In this document: one piece after another, positions 35,934-44,971 of the stretch
Numbering within the stretch: the first letter of the stretch is position 1
How the letters are laid out: every line of letters starts with the position of its first letter
Assembly (NCBI GenBank): GCA_015665455.1
Contig: JADFAD010000005.1
Location: 331,525-395,524 of the forward strand
Reading direction: 5' to 3'
Length of the DNA: 64,000 bases
Origin: Oceanospirillaceae bacterium
GTDB taxonomy: Bacteria > Pseudomonadota > Gammaproteobacteria > Pseudomonadales > Litoribrevibacteraceae
Notes under the pieces: generated by a model
Seen by the model: the letters and a program-made list of their open reading frames with translations, nothing else
Told to the model about the DNA's origin: nothing
Database searches by the model: none
Made by a program: the position numbers and the translations under genes

Positions 35934-37163
35934 CTAGAATTTAGCGCTTACCCACAACCAAGCTTTATCGGTATCGACTTTCCCCGCACCGTCATCGCCT
36001 GCAGAGTACATCGCGTATTTCACGCCTCCGGAGTAATTATCCGTGAATTTTTTAGAGACCAATAAGTCCAATTCACTGCCCAAGTCATCCACGGTTGAAG
36101 ATGCGTCGTCTGCCTCAAACTCGTGATATGCGGCGGCCAATTTCAAACCCGCTAGTTTTCCACTGACGGTTAACGACATGTCCACCAAGCCTTCATCCGG
36201 CGTTGCCAAGAATTGATCAGACCAACCGTTAAACTTATGAAGCGTCGCTAAAGGCGTGGAGAAACCATAATCGCCGTCGTCCGACCCTAGAACTTCATAC
36301 CCTAGCTTAGCAGTCACGCCTTTAAATACCGCGCCGGCTTCAAGGTTCATGTAGTCAGCATCCGCGTCTGCCCCTGAACTTTCAGCATCTTGCGTTGCGT
36401 ATTCCAATGTATAAAGCGCTTTTAAATCAGAATTCACGTCTGCTTTACCGCTGAACCGAACGCCATAAGTATCGTAAGATGTTTCCGCCGCCGTATCTTC
36501 TTCGAGTAGATAGGCGTACCCAGTTAATTTACCAAACGGTGTTTTATAAGATGCATTGAGCAAATGATCTTTCGAATCAATGTCTTTCTCTTCGCCAAAG
36601 ATACGGTTACGCTGTTCTAAGTACGCATAATCTAAAGACAGGTTGTTCATTGGAGTGACTTTTAAGCTGTAGCCATCAAACGTCTGGCGATCTTGCCTCC
36701 ACCCGACATGACCTACAAAACGGTGGTTATCCATGGTAATCACCTGACGACCGGCTTTCGCGGTGACCAAGTCATTCTTGTATTGAATATACGCTTGATC
36801 AAGCTCTGTCGTTTCAGGGTCGGCAATGACGGAGTTTTCTCCCGCATTATGACCGTTGGTATCGTTGTAATCATCTACGCCCAGCACTGTTCGCGAATCT
36901 TCAAACTCAATCCCTGCTGAAAAACCGGAAACTTCACCCGTTTTATAACCAAGACGAGAACGCAGGGTCATGCCTTTGGCATTGTCCAGTGCGTTGTCTT
37001 GATCCACAAATTCGTACCTCAGTCGAAAATCAGCGTAAGCCTTGCCGTTGGTTAACGCTTCTGTAATGTCAGCACCCTCTACGGCCACGGCCACAGAAGA
37101 AAAAGAAGAAGCAACCGCACCTGCAATCGCAAGGCTAAGTACATTTAAGCTAGCTGTTTTCAT
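35934..37163 (-). CDS. Outer-membrane porin A (alginate-export-like beta-barrel)
   Basis: A 409-residue beta-barrel with a signal peptide (residues 1 to about 27, ...SVAVA). Blocks such as ADFRLRYEFVDQDNA, LRSRLGYKTG, AKAGRQVITMDNHRFVG and HVGWRQDRQTFDGYSLK match the alginate-export-type barrel family. The C-terminus ends in LWVSAKF, with the terminal Phe needed for barrel assembly. The ATG at 37163 has GGAG 6 bases upstream. It is about 80-90 percent similar to the porin at 43536-44807, and the two enclose the electron-transfer cluster. Probably a diffusion channel for small anions or organic acids; substrate unknown. Confidence 0.85.
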   Translation of the reverse strand: MKTASLNVLSLAIAGAVASSFSSVAVAVEGADITEALTNGKAYADFRLRYEFVDQDNALDNAKGMTLRSRLGYKTGEVSGFSAGIEFEDSRTVLGVDDYNDTNGHNAGENSVIADPETTELDQAYIQYKNDLVTAKAGRQVITMDNHRFVGHVGWRQDRQTFDGYSLKVTPMNNLSLDYAYLEQRNRIFGEEKDIDSKDHLLNASYKTPFGKLTGYAYLLEEDTAAETSYDTYGVRFSGKADVNSDLKALYTLEYATQDAESSGADADADYMNLEAGAVFKGVTAKLGYEVLGSDDGDYGFSTPLATLHKFNGWSDQFLATPDEGLVDMSLTVSGKLAGLKLAAAYHEFEADDASSTVDDLGSELDLLVSKKFTDNYSGGVKYAMYSAGDDGAGKVDTDKAWLWVSAKF

Positions 37164-37419
37164 ATCGAACTCCAGTAGGCGAGTCCTCATCTAGGCTCAC
37201 CATGTATTGTCAGTTATGGTTTGTTGGATTCAAACTCTGTGTTCCAACATGCGCCATACTACTGCGCGTGATGAGGCCAGAACTGATCTTGATCAATACT
37301 TGAGCGCTTTCATCAGTTTTTTATGAACTTCTGTCTACAAATGAAGCAAAGAGAATTTGAGGAAAAAAGGGCCAGAGGTAAAAACATGGCCCAAAGGAGC
37401 GAATCTTAAATATAAATAT

Positions 37420-38397
37420 TTAAGACGTCGTGAAAGGAAGAAAAACATCAGCAGATATGTCGCCCATACCCGCACCCGCTAAAAAGCATTGCTTTCTCAT
37501 CTTTTTAACAAAACTCTCGGCACCGCATAAAAAGACCCTAAAGCCTTTTAAATCGGAGAATTTCTTTTGTACGAATTGATAAATATCATCATGAAATAAG
37601 TGAATACTTGAAGGCTCTAGCTCACCCACGCCCATTGAAACGAAAGAAACAGAAAGATTTCCATGCTCAACCGACAATTGAGTTAATTCATCCATCAAAT
37701 AGAAACCGCTCATTTCCTTGGATGCAATGACCACATGAATTGGCCCTACGTGCCCTTTCATCAAAGCATCTTTAAGAATACCAAGGATGGGCGCCAACCC
37801 AGTTCCCACTGCGGACAACAACAAAGGCTGCTCGGGTTGGGCCGTGTAAATACACTTGCCGAGCGGGCCTTGTATTGCCAATTCAGCCCCGATCTCAAGT
37901 GTGTTCGCAACCCACTGACTGAACGACCCCTCCTCAATGACTTTAATATGAAACTCTAAAAACTCATCTTGATTAGGTTCACTGGCCAACGAATAACTTC
38001 TCGCAAGGTGATCGTCCTTCCAAAGTGTCACGTATTGACCCGGAACGTAATCCAACGCGGCATCCAGCTTTAATTGAATAACCTGCTCGTTCAACCACGT
38101 CTTTGAGACCACACGCCCATGAACACTCTCCCCTGCCGTATCCAAACGTCGAACCTTAATAGGCTCATTGGGAAAGCACTGACAACTTAAGACGTGACCT
38201 AGAGAAACCTGACCAGCTGTTAACCCCTTCTGAGCATCCGCAGGGACTTGACCATCCTCCAGAGACACCAAACAAGAATGGCAAACCCCTGCACGACACC
38301 CAAACGGAATATCATGCCCGCTGCGCAGTAAACCGTCCAAAAGCGATTCTCTGCTTTGTAACTCAACCGTTGATTCTTCAAAACAAACCTTGGACAT
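37420..38397 (-). CDS. NAD(P)H oxidoreductase with N-terminal plant-type [2Fe-2S] ferredoxin
   Basis: A 325-residue cytoplasmic flavoprotein. The N-terminal ferredoxin domain has CRAGVCHSC plus a fourth Cys in LSCQC. The FAD domain carries ARSYSLAS (R-x-Y-S), and the NAD domain GTGLAPILGIL with a C-terminal CGAESFV. This is the architecture of oxygenase reductases and of flavohaemoglobin-type reductase partners. It follows the truncated haemoglobin gene by 33 bases, so it may reduce that haemoglobin, a possible NO-detoxification pair. The ATG at 38397 was taken; a TTG at 38412 is possible. Confidence 0.75.
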   Translation of the reverse strand: MSKVCFEESTVELQSRESLLDGLLRSGHDIPFGCRAGVCHSCLVSLEDGQVPADAQKGLTAGQVSLGHVLSCQCFPNEPIKVRRLDTAGESVHGRVVSKTWLNEQVIQLKLDAALDYVPGQYVTLWKDDHLARSYSLASEPNQDEFLEFHIKVIEEGSFSQWVANTLEIGAELAIQGPLGKCIYTAQPEQPLLLSAVGTGLAPILGILKDALMKGHVGPIHVVIASKEMSGFYLMDELTQLSVEHGNLSVSFVSMGVGELEPSSIHLFHDDIYQFVQKKFSDLKGFRVFLCGAESFVKKMRKQCFLAGAGMGDISADVFLPFTTS

Positions 38398-38430
38398 TTC
38401 AATACCGTTCAATCCATTGCAACCTGCGTG

Positions 38431-38784
38431 CTATTTATTCAGCACATCGTCTTTAACACTGACAGCAATACCTACAATTTCGTCAATGTGTTCTTGAGGC
38501 ACACTTAACTCATTCAACGTGCCTACTAAGCATTCAGCAACGGCATTAAAATGACCTTCGTTCAGGCTCATGTGTTTATGCGCTTCGCGCATATCTTTAC
38601 CCGAATAATTATTTGGGCCTCCAAAGGCCATCGTTAAGAATGCCTTTTGTTTCGCGTGCTGGGTTTCCATGTCCACCGTATCAAAAAACTCACTGATTCG
38701 ATCATCCGACAGTACTTTTCGATAAAAGATATCCACAGCCGCATTTACTGCCGCTTCACCACCAATCTTTTCATATACCGACAT
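38431..38784 (-). CDS. Group 1 truncated haemoglobin
   Basis: A 117-residue 2/2 globin (TrHbN type). The proximal histidine is His78 in SLNEGHFNAVAECL, the distal Tyr is Tyr21 in DIFYRKVLSDDRI, and KAFLTMAFGGPNNYSGKDM is the usual E-F region. Group 1 globins bind O2 and NO and can act as NO dioxygenases. The context (reductase downstream, cytochromes upstream, nitrate genes around) supports NO handling. AGGAAAT precedes the start. Confidence 0.9.
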   Translation of the reverse strand: MSVYEKIGGEAAVNAAVDIFYRKVLSDDRISEFFDTVDMETQHAKQKAFLTMAFGGPNNYSGKDMREAHKHMSLNEGHFNAVAECLVGTLNELSVPQEHIDEIVGIAVSVKDDVLNK

Positions 38785-38823
38785 ATCTATTTCCTCATTA
38801 TTTTTAATTATTTAATTCCATAT

Positions 38824-39180
38824 TTATTCTGCTACTTTGCTCACCATAAACTTCACTGCAGCAGTTATCTCTTGTTCAGTCAGGTTTGTATTTCCACCTT
38901 TTGCTGGCATTAGGCCATAGCCACTACTGGCATGCTCCACCAATACAGGGATACCTTGAGGTAAACGTTTCGCCCACATTCTTTTATTTCCATAAATAGG
39001 CGCACCATTTAACCCCCCAGCATGACAAGCTTTACAAGTACCTTTAAAAACCTGCTCACCTAACTCCATTTCTGGGTTCGAACAGCCAAACAGAATCAAA
39101 AATACAACTATCAGCATAGGAGTCTTTAACAAGATACCAGGGTTTTTCTTTCTCAAATGTTCTTGAGATATTGTCGCCAT
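38824..39180 (-). CDS. Membrane-anchored monohaem cytochrome c (c5-like lipoprotein)
   Basis: A 118-residue class I cytochrome c. One haem motif, CKACH (in KGTCKACHAGG), and a distal Met in YGLMPAKGG. The N-terminus has a lipobox LFGCSN, indicating a lipid-anchored periplasmic protein. The ATG at 39180 was preferred to the frame start at 39231 because AGGAGG precedes it. The gene lies between the truncated haemoglobin and a haem-binding Tll0287-like gene; it probably carries electrons in the periplasm. Confidence 0.82.
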   Translation of the reverse strand: MATISQEHLRKKNPGILLKTPMLIVVFLILFGCSNPEMELGEQVFKGTCKACHAGGLNGAPIYGNKRMWAKRLPQGIPVLVEHASSGYGLMPAKGGNTNLTEQEITAAVKFMVSKVAE

Positions 39181-39236
39181 AAGTGTTCCTCCTGTTGCCT
39201 GGCCATCAACGTAAAATGACCAGACAAACAATCAAA

Positions 39237-39836
39237 CTAGCTTTCAAGAGGTACGCGAATAATCACCCCGCCCATGACATCGCCTACTTTGAAATCAGTT
39301 TTAGGAGAATCTTTATGATCGTTGTGGCAACTGGAACACGCCGAAGACACCGCCACATCGGGATAAACCGCTGTAAAGTATTTGGTATCACCTAACGTCT
39401 CCTCACCATAAAAGTTCTCGCCTGGGTTTTCGGCTATGTACTCTAAGCCCTCTGTTTCAACAGGCGTCTTTGGTGCGTTTTGCGAATTAATGGGCCACTT
39501 TGATTGCAAGGAATAGGTGAATTGATCCGTCATTTCAGCAACCGCTTCTGCCCCAGCTCGAAACATTTGAGCTGGCAGTAATGTTCCGTTCTCAATGTCT
39601 TGCCAGTGTTCGTCAGGCTTAATTACGTTTGCTCCGTTGGGGCCTAACCGTTTCACAACATATTTGGTGTAATTGGTTCGATCCGCTTTCATGACGGCGA
39701 ATAACGAATCCGTATAAAGCTCAGGTGCGATGCCTTTGGCTTCCGTTTCACCGCATCCAGAGAGACTTAATGCTGAGCTTGCGACCACAGCAGCCACCCC
39801 AAACTTCACCGATTTAGTTTTCAGTAATTTATTCAT
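39237..39836 (-). CDS. Tll0287-like haem-binding lipoprotein (DUF3365)
   Basis: A 199-residue exported protein with a lipobox-like SLSGCG near residue 28 and one CSSCH haem motif near the C-terminus (VSSACSSCHNDHKDSPKTDFKVGDVMGG). This is the Tll0287-like c-type haem sensory/electron-transfer fold. GAGGAAG is placed before the ATG. It lies in the same strand block as the other cytochromes. Confidence 0.8.
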   Translation of the reverse strand: MNKLLKTKSVKFGVAAVVASSALSLSGCGETEAKGIAPELYTDSLFAVMKADRTNYTKYVVKRLGPNGANVIKPDEHWQDIENGTLLPAQMFRAGAEAVAEMTDQFTYSLQSKWPINSQNAPKTPVETEGLEYIAENPGENFYGEETLGDTKYFTAVYPDVAVSSACSSCHNDHKDSPKTDFKVGDVMGGVIIRVPLES

Positions 39837-39975
39837 GATTGCTTCCTCATCGTTTTAATAGTGCTAGTTTTTAAAACCTTGAAATTAAAAGCGTTCACTC
39901 CTAGATGGATGGAGAATTTCCACTCTCCTATCCGTCTCATCTGTTCTTCGACAGATTTTTAATTTTTCTACAGCC

Positions 39976-41337
39976 TTACTCTTTCTCTTTTGTTCTTTCG
40001 AGCGCCCAATCAATTGATGGAACATGCGCTTTTGGTTTGCCCGTAAAGTTTGATTTGATTAACGACTCATCAGCTAAAGCGTCAATGGAAAAGCTTAGAT
40101 TGTGGCATTCCATACAAACCGTTCGTATCATCTTCTCGTTAGGCCGCAATGTGAGGTTCTGGTTATGCTCCACATAGACTACGTCGGAACCTTTTTTCTT
40201 CTCTTTGAGTCGAGGTAGATGGCAAGTAGCACATGTCACCTCGGAGCTTGCTGAATGAACTGAGCCCTTAAGGTTTTCCTCAATATTGGCGTGTGGTGAG
40301 TGCTCAAAGTTAGTTGAATGCTCATCAACGTGGCACGACAAACAAGCGTCCGTCCCCGAGGCAGATGGGGCGAATACGTCCGATGAATGGCAAGTGCTGC
40401 ACCCATGCAGCGTATCCTGAGATGCATCAGAGAACGTCAGCTTAGAATGCTCTGAGACCATGGTTCCGACTTGAGCACTCAACCCTTGAGCCAACTTAAC
40501 GCCATGCTTACTGGCTAAGAACCCGTCCGATTCTTTTTGATGACATACCGAGCATTCAGTAACACCCGGTTGATCAATCCAGCTCTGCTGAGATACGTCT
40601 GAAGCACCAAGCGCTGGAGGCAAATGACAACTGCCACAATCCATACCCGCTTTATTATGAGTGATGGCCAAAGCATGAGTAAAAATATCGGGATGATCCT
40701 TCGTCTTCTCAGTGATCAGAGTTGCTCTGTTTTCATCAGGCGACACCGGTTCAAACACCAGTTCTGCCGCTGAGTTGGCCTTGGTAATTCTGCTCACTTC
40801 TTTTAACCACTGACCACCGCTTTTTTCAACTAAGAAGGATTCATACAGAGCTTTGTTATCATGATAATTATGACAGCCCGCACTGGCACAAGAATCAAAC
40901 GCCAAGCCTTCATGACTGGGCCGCTCGTCTCCTACATTTTCATGACAGTAATAGCAATAATCCCCAGCAACAGTTACCCCCATATCGTGGGTTTGCTCGT
41001 TCTGATGCTCGGTGTGGCAGGAAATGCAATAACGAGCATCTATGATTTTTAACAAATCCGCATTACGAGGATCATTGAACGTCTTTTTAGGATGTGAATC
41101 GTGAGCATCATCCAATTCTTTCTGATGACAATTCACACATGCCCCCTGAAGTACTTCTTTGCCACCAAACGGGTCGGTATGACAAGATTCACAAGCCATT
41201 TCTATCTGAAAGTGACCATGAGATGCATCGCCAATCAATAACGCGGCTTTATCTTCATCCAGCGTCATTTTGTAACCTAAGTACCCGGCAACCATCACAC
41301 TGCATACACCCCAAGCAAGCCATAGCAATTTTTTCAT
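39976..41337 (-). CDS. Periplasmic multihaem (about 11-haem) cytochrome c
   Basis: A 453-residue protein with an N-terminal membrane anchor (residues 1-22) and ten CxxCH haem motifs: CESCH, CVNCH, CISCH, CYYCH, CGSCH, CSVCH, CSTCH, CLSCH, CATCH and CMECH. One extra motif, CASAGCH (CX4CH), lies after the fourth. The arrangement resembles cytochrome c3/NrfA-adjacent multihaem families, but I could not assign a named one. It follows the flavoprotein-membrane fusion by 26 bases and probably accepts electrons from it across the membrane. Confidence 0.75.
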   Translation of the reverse strand: MKKLLWLAWGVCSVMVAGYLGYKMTLDEDKAALLIGDASHGHFQIEMACESCHTDPFGGKEVLQGACVNCHQKELDDAHDSHPKKTFNDPRNADLLKIIDARYCISCHTEHQNEQTHDMGVTVAGDYCYYCHENVGDERPSHEGLAFDSCASAGCHNYHDNKALYESFLVEKSGGQWLKEVSRITKANSAAELVFEPVSPDENRATLITEKTKDHPDIFTHALAITHNKAGMDCGSCHLPPALGASDVSQQSWIDQPGVTECSVCHQKESDGFLASKHGVKLAQGLSAQVGTMVSEHSKLTFSDASQDTLHGCSTCHSSDVFAPSASGTDACLSCHVDEHSTNFEHSPHANIEENLKGSVHSASSEVTCATCHLPRLKEKKKGSDVVYVEHNQNLTLRPNEKMIRTVCMECHNLSFSIDALADESLIKSNFTGKPKAHVPSIDWALERTKEKE

Positions 41338-41363
41338 GATGCAATCTCTTCCATGCTACGCCT

Positions 41364-43436
41364 TCAGAAGTAATACACTGAGACAACGTGAGCGGCTAAC
41401 AACACAGGTAAAGGCCAACTCACCAATACATGTCCCCATGTCCAAAACTTACGCAACGTCATAGCATGAGACGCTGTGAGTTTATGGCTCAAAGCAACAA
41501 CTAAGCCTGTCATTGCACCCAAAACAATAATGATTAAAAAGTTAATCATTAATGCTTGATTCAAATTCACGCCCAAATGAAATCCGGTATGAAGTATCAA
41601 CGTGGCTACGCAGCCAACCCCCAATAAAGTATGAAACATGCGCCAATGGCTGAACTTACCCATCCAGTGCCAACCCGCCCTTTTCTTCAATGACATAAGC
41701 AGCCCGAGAACAGACAGACCCAATAACGAAAAGCCACTGACTTGTTTCCAATAACCATCGTTCCAAACGGATTCAAACCACGGCTTCTGAATAACACTAT
41801 TGGAAACCTGAGCTTCAGGCTGAAAAACCAATAAAAAAACAATGCACACAGCCAAAAAACTACCGACTAATAAAGGCAACCACCCAGACTCTTTTCCACG
41901 TTGCTGTGTTTCCCCGTGATGATGTTCAACTAACTGATCTAATAAGGGTTTACAGGAACCACATACAGTAGCGGCTCCAGTAGCTTCCGATAATTGCTCT
42001 TGGCTACGGCAACCGTTTTCTAAAGCATCAACCAACGAACCATGGGTAATGTTATTGCACTGGCAAATCACCGTTTCTTCAGGCCATGCGCTAACATCCT
42101 TTGATGGGTCTTTCCACCAGAAATGGCCTGTTAATCGAAAGGTTATTAATTGCCAAGGGTAGATCGTACGACCCTGTTTATAGATCTCTTGAATCCTCGT
42201 GAACTCAGGCCAGTCACCATAGGCTACGACACCGAGTACCTTCCCTTTCAAAAAAACCACTTTACGATAGAGCGATAGTTCGTGATTTTGATAAACCACT
42301 TCCGTTAGAAAAGGACTTCTTTGTAACTCAGTAACACTTCCCATACTGCAGACACTCTGGCCTACTACCTTCAAACGGCTGACACTTAATGACCCCAAAT
42401 ATTTAGCATTGCCACCCGTTAAGGCATTTGCAGCAACCGCTGCCTGCTCTAGACCTGGGTTCACTAAACCGTAGGTAGTTCCCTGGTGTTCACAGCATTC
42501 ACCAATGGCGTATATGTCTTTATGAGAGGTTGTCAGCTGATCATCAACCACGATGCCTCTTGCCACTTTCAACTTTGCATCACGAGCCAATTCAATATTA
42601 GGCTTAATTCCGGCGCATAAAACGACCGTATCGCAAGCTATGTCCTCACCTGAATGAATGGTCACACCAGACACACTGCTTCGACCCTCTATCACTTCCC
42701 CAGAACTATGGATCTGCCTAACACCAGAACAAGTGATGACCTTTATTCCTAGCGCCTCAACCTGTTTTTGAAGAAGTTCAGAGGACGGTTCGTCCAGCTG
42801 TCTATTCATTAATCTGGATGCTTGTTGCACCAATGTCACTTGAGTATTTAACCGAGATAATGCTCTGGCTGCTTCAAGCCCCAAAAGCCCGCCCCCCACC
42901 ACCACGACGTGTCTCGCACGGGTTACTCGAGCGTATAAAAATTCGGTATCTTTTAGATTTCTGAAGGTATAGACGCCTGTTTGTTCCACACCTTGAATAT
43001 TCGGAACATGAGCCCTTGCCCCTGTAGCAAACACCAATTGATCAAACCGGTAACTTTCTCCGGAAGCGTCTACCAGCGACTTGTTTTCAATATCCACTCG
43101 CTTAACAGTGGAAATGACATAATTAAAATGAGGGTACAAAGATGAATTTGGAAGCGGTAAATCTATGTCGTCTCGGTCGATTTCACCAGCAAGCAATGAC
43201 GATAATTGAACCCGGTTATAAGGCTGAAAAGGTTCATTCCCAAACAAAAGTACGCTTGCAAACGGCTTTCGTTTCAGCACCTCTTGAACAACCCGAATGC
43301 CTACAGGTCCTGAACCAATTACTATAATACGCTGCGCAGCAGACAGAAATTGTGCATTCCCGTTTAATGCCACACAATCATTTGTACGAGGATCAAATAT
43401 CTCAACGTCTTTCATTACACTAATAGGAACAGACAT
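41364..43436 (-). CDS. Fusion: NirB-like flavoprotein, BFD [2Fe-2S] domain and haem-type membrane domain
   Basis: A 690-residue fusion. Residues ~40-430 are a NirB/NasB-like FAD/NAD oxidoreductase (IIVIGSGPVGIRVVQEVL; VVVVGGGLLGLEAARAL; YAIGECCEHQG). Next comes a BFD-like domain (CQCNNITHG and CGSCKPLLDQL). The C-terminal ~190 residues have about five transmembrane segments, with His residues in WRMFHTLLGVG and LILHTGFHLG that could bind haem b. This would move NADH electrons into the membrane, next to an 11-haem cytochrome. The start was taken at 43436; ATG 43415 is an alternative because neither has a strong ribosome site. Confidence 0.75.
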   Translation of the reverse strand: MSVPISVMKDVEIFDPRTNDCVALNGNAQFLSAAQRIIVIGSGPVGIRVVQEVLKRKPFASVLLFGNEPFQPYNRVQLSSLLAGEIDRDDIDLPLPNSSLYPHFNYVISTVKRVDIENKSLVDASGESYRFDQLVFATGARAHVPNIQGVEQTGVYTFRNLKDTEFLYARVTRARHVVVVGGGLLGLEAARALSRLNTQVTLVQQASRLMNRQLDEPSSELLQKQVEALGIKVITCSGVRQIHSSGEVIEGRSSVSGVTIHSGEDIACDTVVLCAGIKPNIELARDAKLKVARGIVVDDQLTTSHKDIYAIGECCEHQGTTYGLVNPGLEQAAVAANALTGGNAKYLGSLSVSRLKVVGQSVCSMGSVTELQRSPFLTEVVYQNHELSLYRKVVFLKGKVLGVVAYGDWPEFTRIQEIYKQGRTIYPWQLITFRLTGHFWWKDPSKDVSAWPEETVICQCNNITHGSLVDALENGCRSQEQLSEATGAATVCGSCKPLLDQLVEHHHGETQQRGKESGWLPLLVGSFLAVCIVFLLVFQPEAQVSNSVIQKPWFESVWNDGYWKQVSGFSLLGLSVLGLLMSLKKRAGWHWMGKFSHWRMFHTLLGVGCVATLILHTGFHLGVNLNQALMINFLIIIVLGAMTGLVVALSHKLTASHAMTLRKFWTWGHVLVSWPLPVLLAAHVVSVYYF

Positions 43437-43535
43437 AATTTTAACTCGGCATCGCTTCACGAATTCGTCACTATGGGTACTCGAAGCGACCGAAAGGCAT
43501 TGGCACAAATACCTTTCGATCTGTCAGACTAAGTA

Positions 43536-44807
43536 TTAAAACTTAGCGCTAACCCATAGCCAGGCCTTGTCTGTATCAACTTTGCCTGCAGCCGAGTCAC
43601 CAGCAGAATACATTGCGTACTTCACACCAGCGGAGTAGTTCTCTGTGAATTTCTTAGCCACTAATAAATCCAGTTCACTGCCTAAATCATCAATATCTGA
43701 AGTAGAATCGTCGGCTTCAAATTCATGGTAAGCGGCCACCAACTTAAGGCCTGCTAACTTACCACTGACCGTCAGAGACATATCCACAAGACCTTGAGCA
43801 GGGGTTCCCAAGAACTGATCAGACCAACCATTAAATTTATGCAGCGTTGCCAGAGGCGTCGAGAAACCATAATTGCCATCATCAGAACCAAGTACTTCAT
43901 AGCCCAGCTTCGCAGTCACGCCCTTAAAGACCGCACCGGCTTCTAGGTTCATGTAATCCGCATCGTAATCCGTACCGCCAGATTCATTATCCTGAGTGGC
44001 ATATTCCAAGGTATAAAGCGCCTTTAAATCGGAAGACACGTCCGTTTTACCACTGAATCGAATACCGTAAGTGTCTAAACCATTATCCGCAGACTGATCC
44101 ACTTCTAATAAATAGGCATACGCTGTCGCCTTACCAAACGGTGTTTTATAACCCACGTTGATTAAGTGATCTTTTGAGTCGATGTCTTTTTCTTCACCAA
44201 AGATACGGTTGCGTTGTTCCAAGTACGCATAATCCATCGATAAGTTTTTCATGGGCGTGAATTTTAAACTATACCCATCAAACGTCTGACGATCCTGCCT
44301 CCAACCCACATGACCTACAAAACGATGATTATCCATCGTAATCACCTGACGGCCCACTTTGGCAGTGACCAAATCGTTTTTATATTGCAAGTAAGCTTGG
44401 TCCAACTCTGTGGTTTCAGGGTCTGCAATTACGGAATGCTCGCCTGCGTTATGACCGTTGGTATCGTTATAATCATCAATCCCGGCTACAACACGAGAAT
44501 CCTCAAATTCAATGCCCGCTGAGAAGCCAGAAACATCACCCGTTTTGTACCCCAGACGAGAGCGTAAAGTCATGCCTTTAGCGTTGTCCAAGGCATTATC
44601 TTGATCCACAAACTCATAACGTAAGCGGAAATCACCGTAAGCTGTGCCTTCCTTCAGCGCAGTAGTGATCTCTTCTCCGACGTTGGCTGATGCAGTACCG
44701 ATTGGTGCAACAATCGCCGCTGCAACGGCAAGGCTCAGAACATTAATACGCTGTAATTTAAAGCGCTGTGATTTCAAGCCCTGTGAATTGATGCGTGTGG
44801 TTTTCAT
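43536..44807 (-). CDS. Outer-membrane porin B (paralogue of porin A)
   Basis: A 423-residue barrel with a signal peptide ending near SANVGEEI. Blocks ADFRLRYEF/GDFRLRYEF, VGHVGWRQDRQTFDGYSLK and C-terminal LWVSAKF match porin A almost residue for residue, while the signal peptides differ. GGAG lies 7 bases before the ATG at 44807. The pair is separated by the cytochrome/flavoprotein genes, so an ancestral duplication bracketed them. It may allow nitrate or small anions across the outer membrane. Confidence 0.85.
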   Translation of the reverse strand: MKTTRINSQGLKSQRFKLQRINVLSLAVAAAIVAPIGTASANVGEEITTALKEGTAYGDFRLRYEFVDQDNALDNAKGMTLRSRLGYKTGDVSGFSAGIEFEDSRVVAGIDDYNDTNGHNAGEHSVIADPETTELDQAYLQYKNDLVTAKVGRQVITMDNHRFVGHVGWRQDRQTFDGYSLKFTPMKNLSMDYAYLEQRNRIFGEEKDIDSKDHLINVGYKTPFGKATAYAYLLEVDQSADNGLDTYGIRFSGKTDVSSDLKALYTLEYATQDNESGGTDYDADYMNLEAGAVFKGVTAKLGYEVLGSDDGNYGFSTPLATLHKFNGWSDQFLGTPAQGLVDMSLTVSGKLAGLKLVAAYHEFEADDSTSDIDDLGSELDLLVAKKFTENYSAGVKYAMYSAGDSAAGKVDTDKAWLWVSAKF

Positions 44808-44920
44808 ATACTTCTCCAAGTGCTGATGTGTTCAATAGGGTTAAAACTAAATACTTAAGACGAGCGAACCCTCCATACCTTCTCAGGGCATGTCAGAATC
44901 CGAGTCTCTTTAAAGTTGGA

Positions 44921-44956
44921 CTAGGGCAAGCCATGCGGCTCTGCCTCTAGCCCTAG
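44921..44956 (-). promoter_or_regulatory. Inverted repeat between nrtD and porin B
   Basis: CTAGGGC (44921-44927) and GCCCTAG (44950-44956) are exact inverted copies; an inner AGCC-ATGC-GGCT hairpin lies at 44929-44940. No T-run follows on the minus strand. It could be an mRNA processing hairpin or an operator ahead of porin B. Confidence 0.4.
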
Positions 44957-44971
44957 AAATTAAAACGTTAC

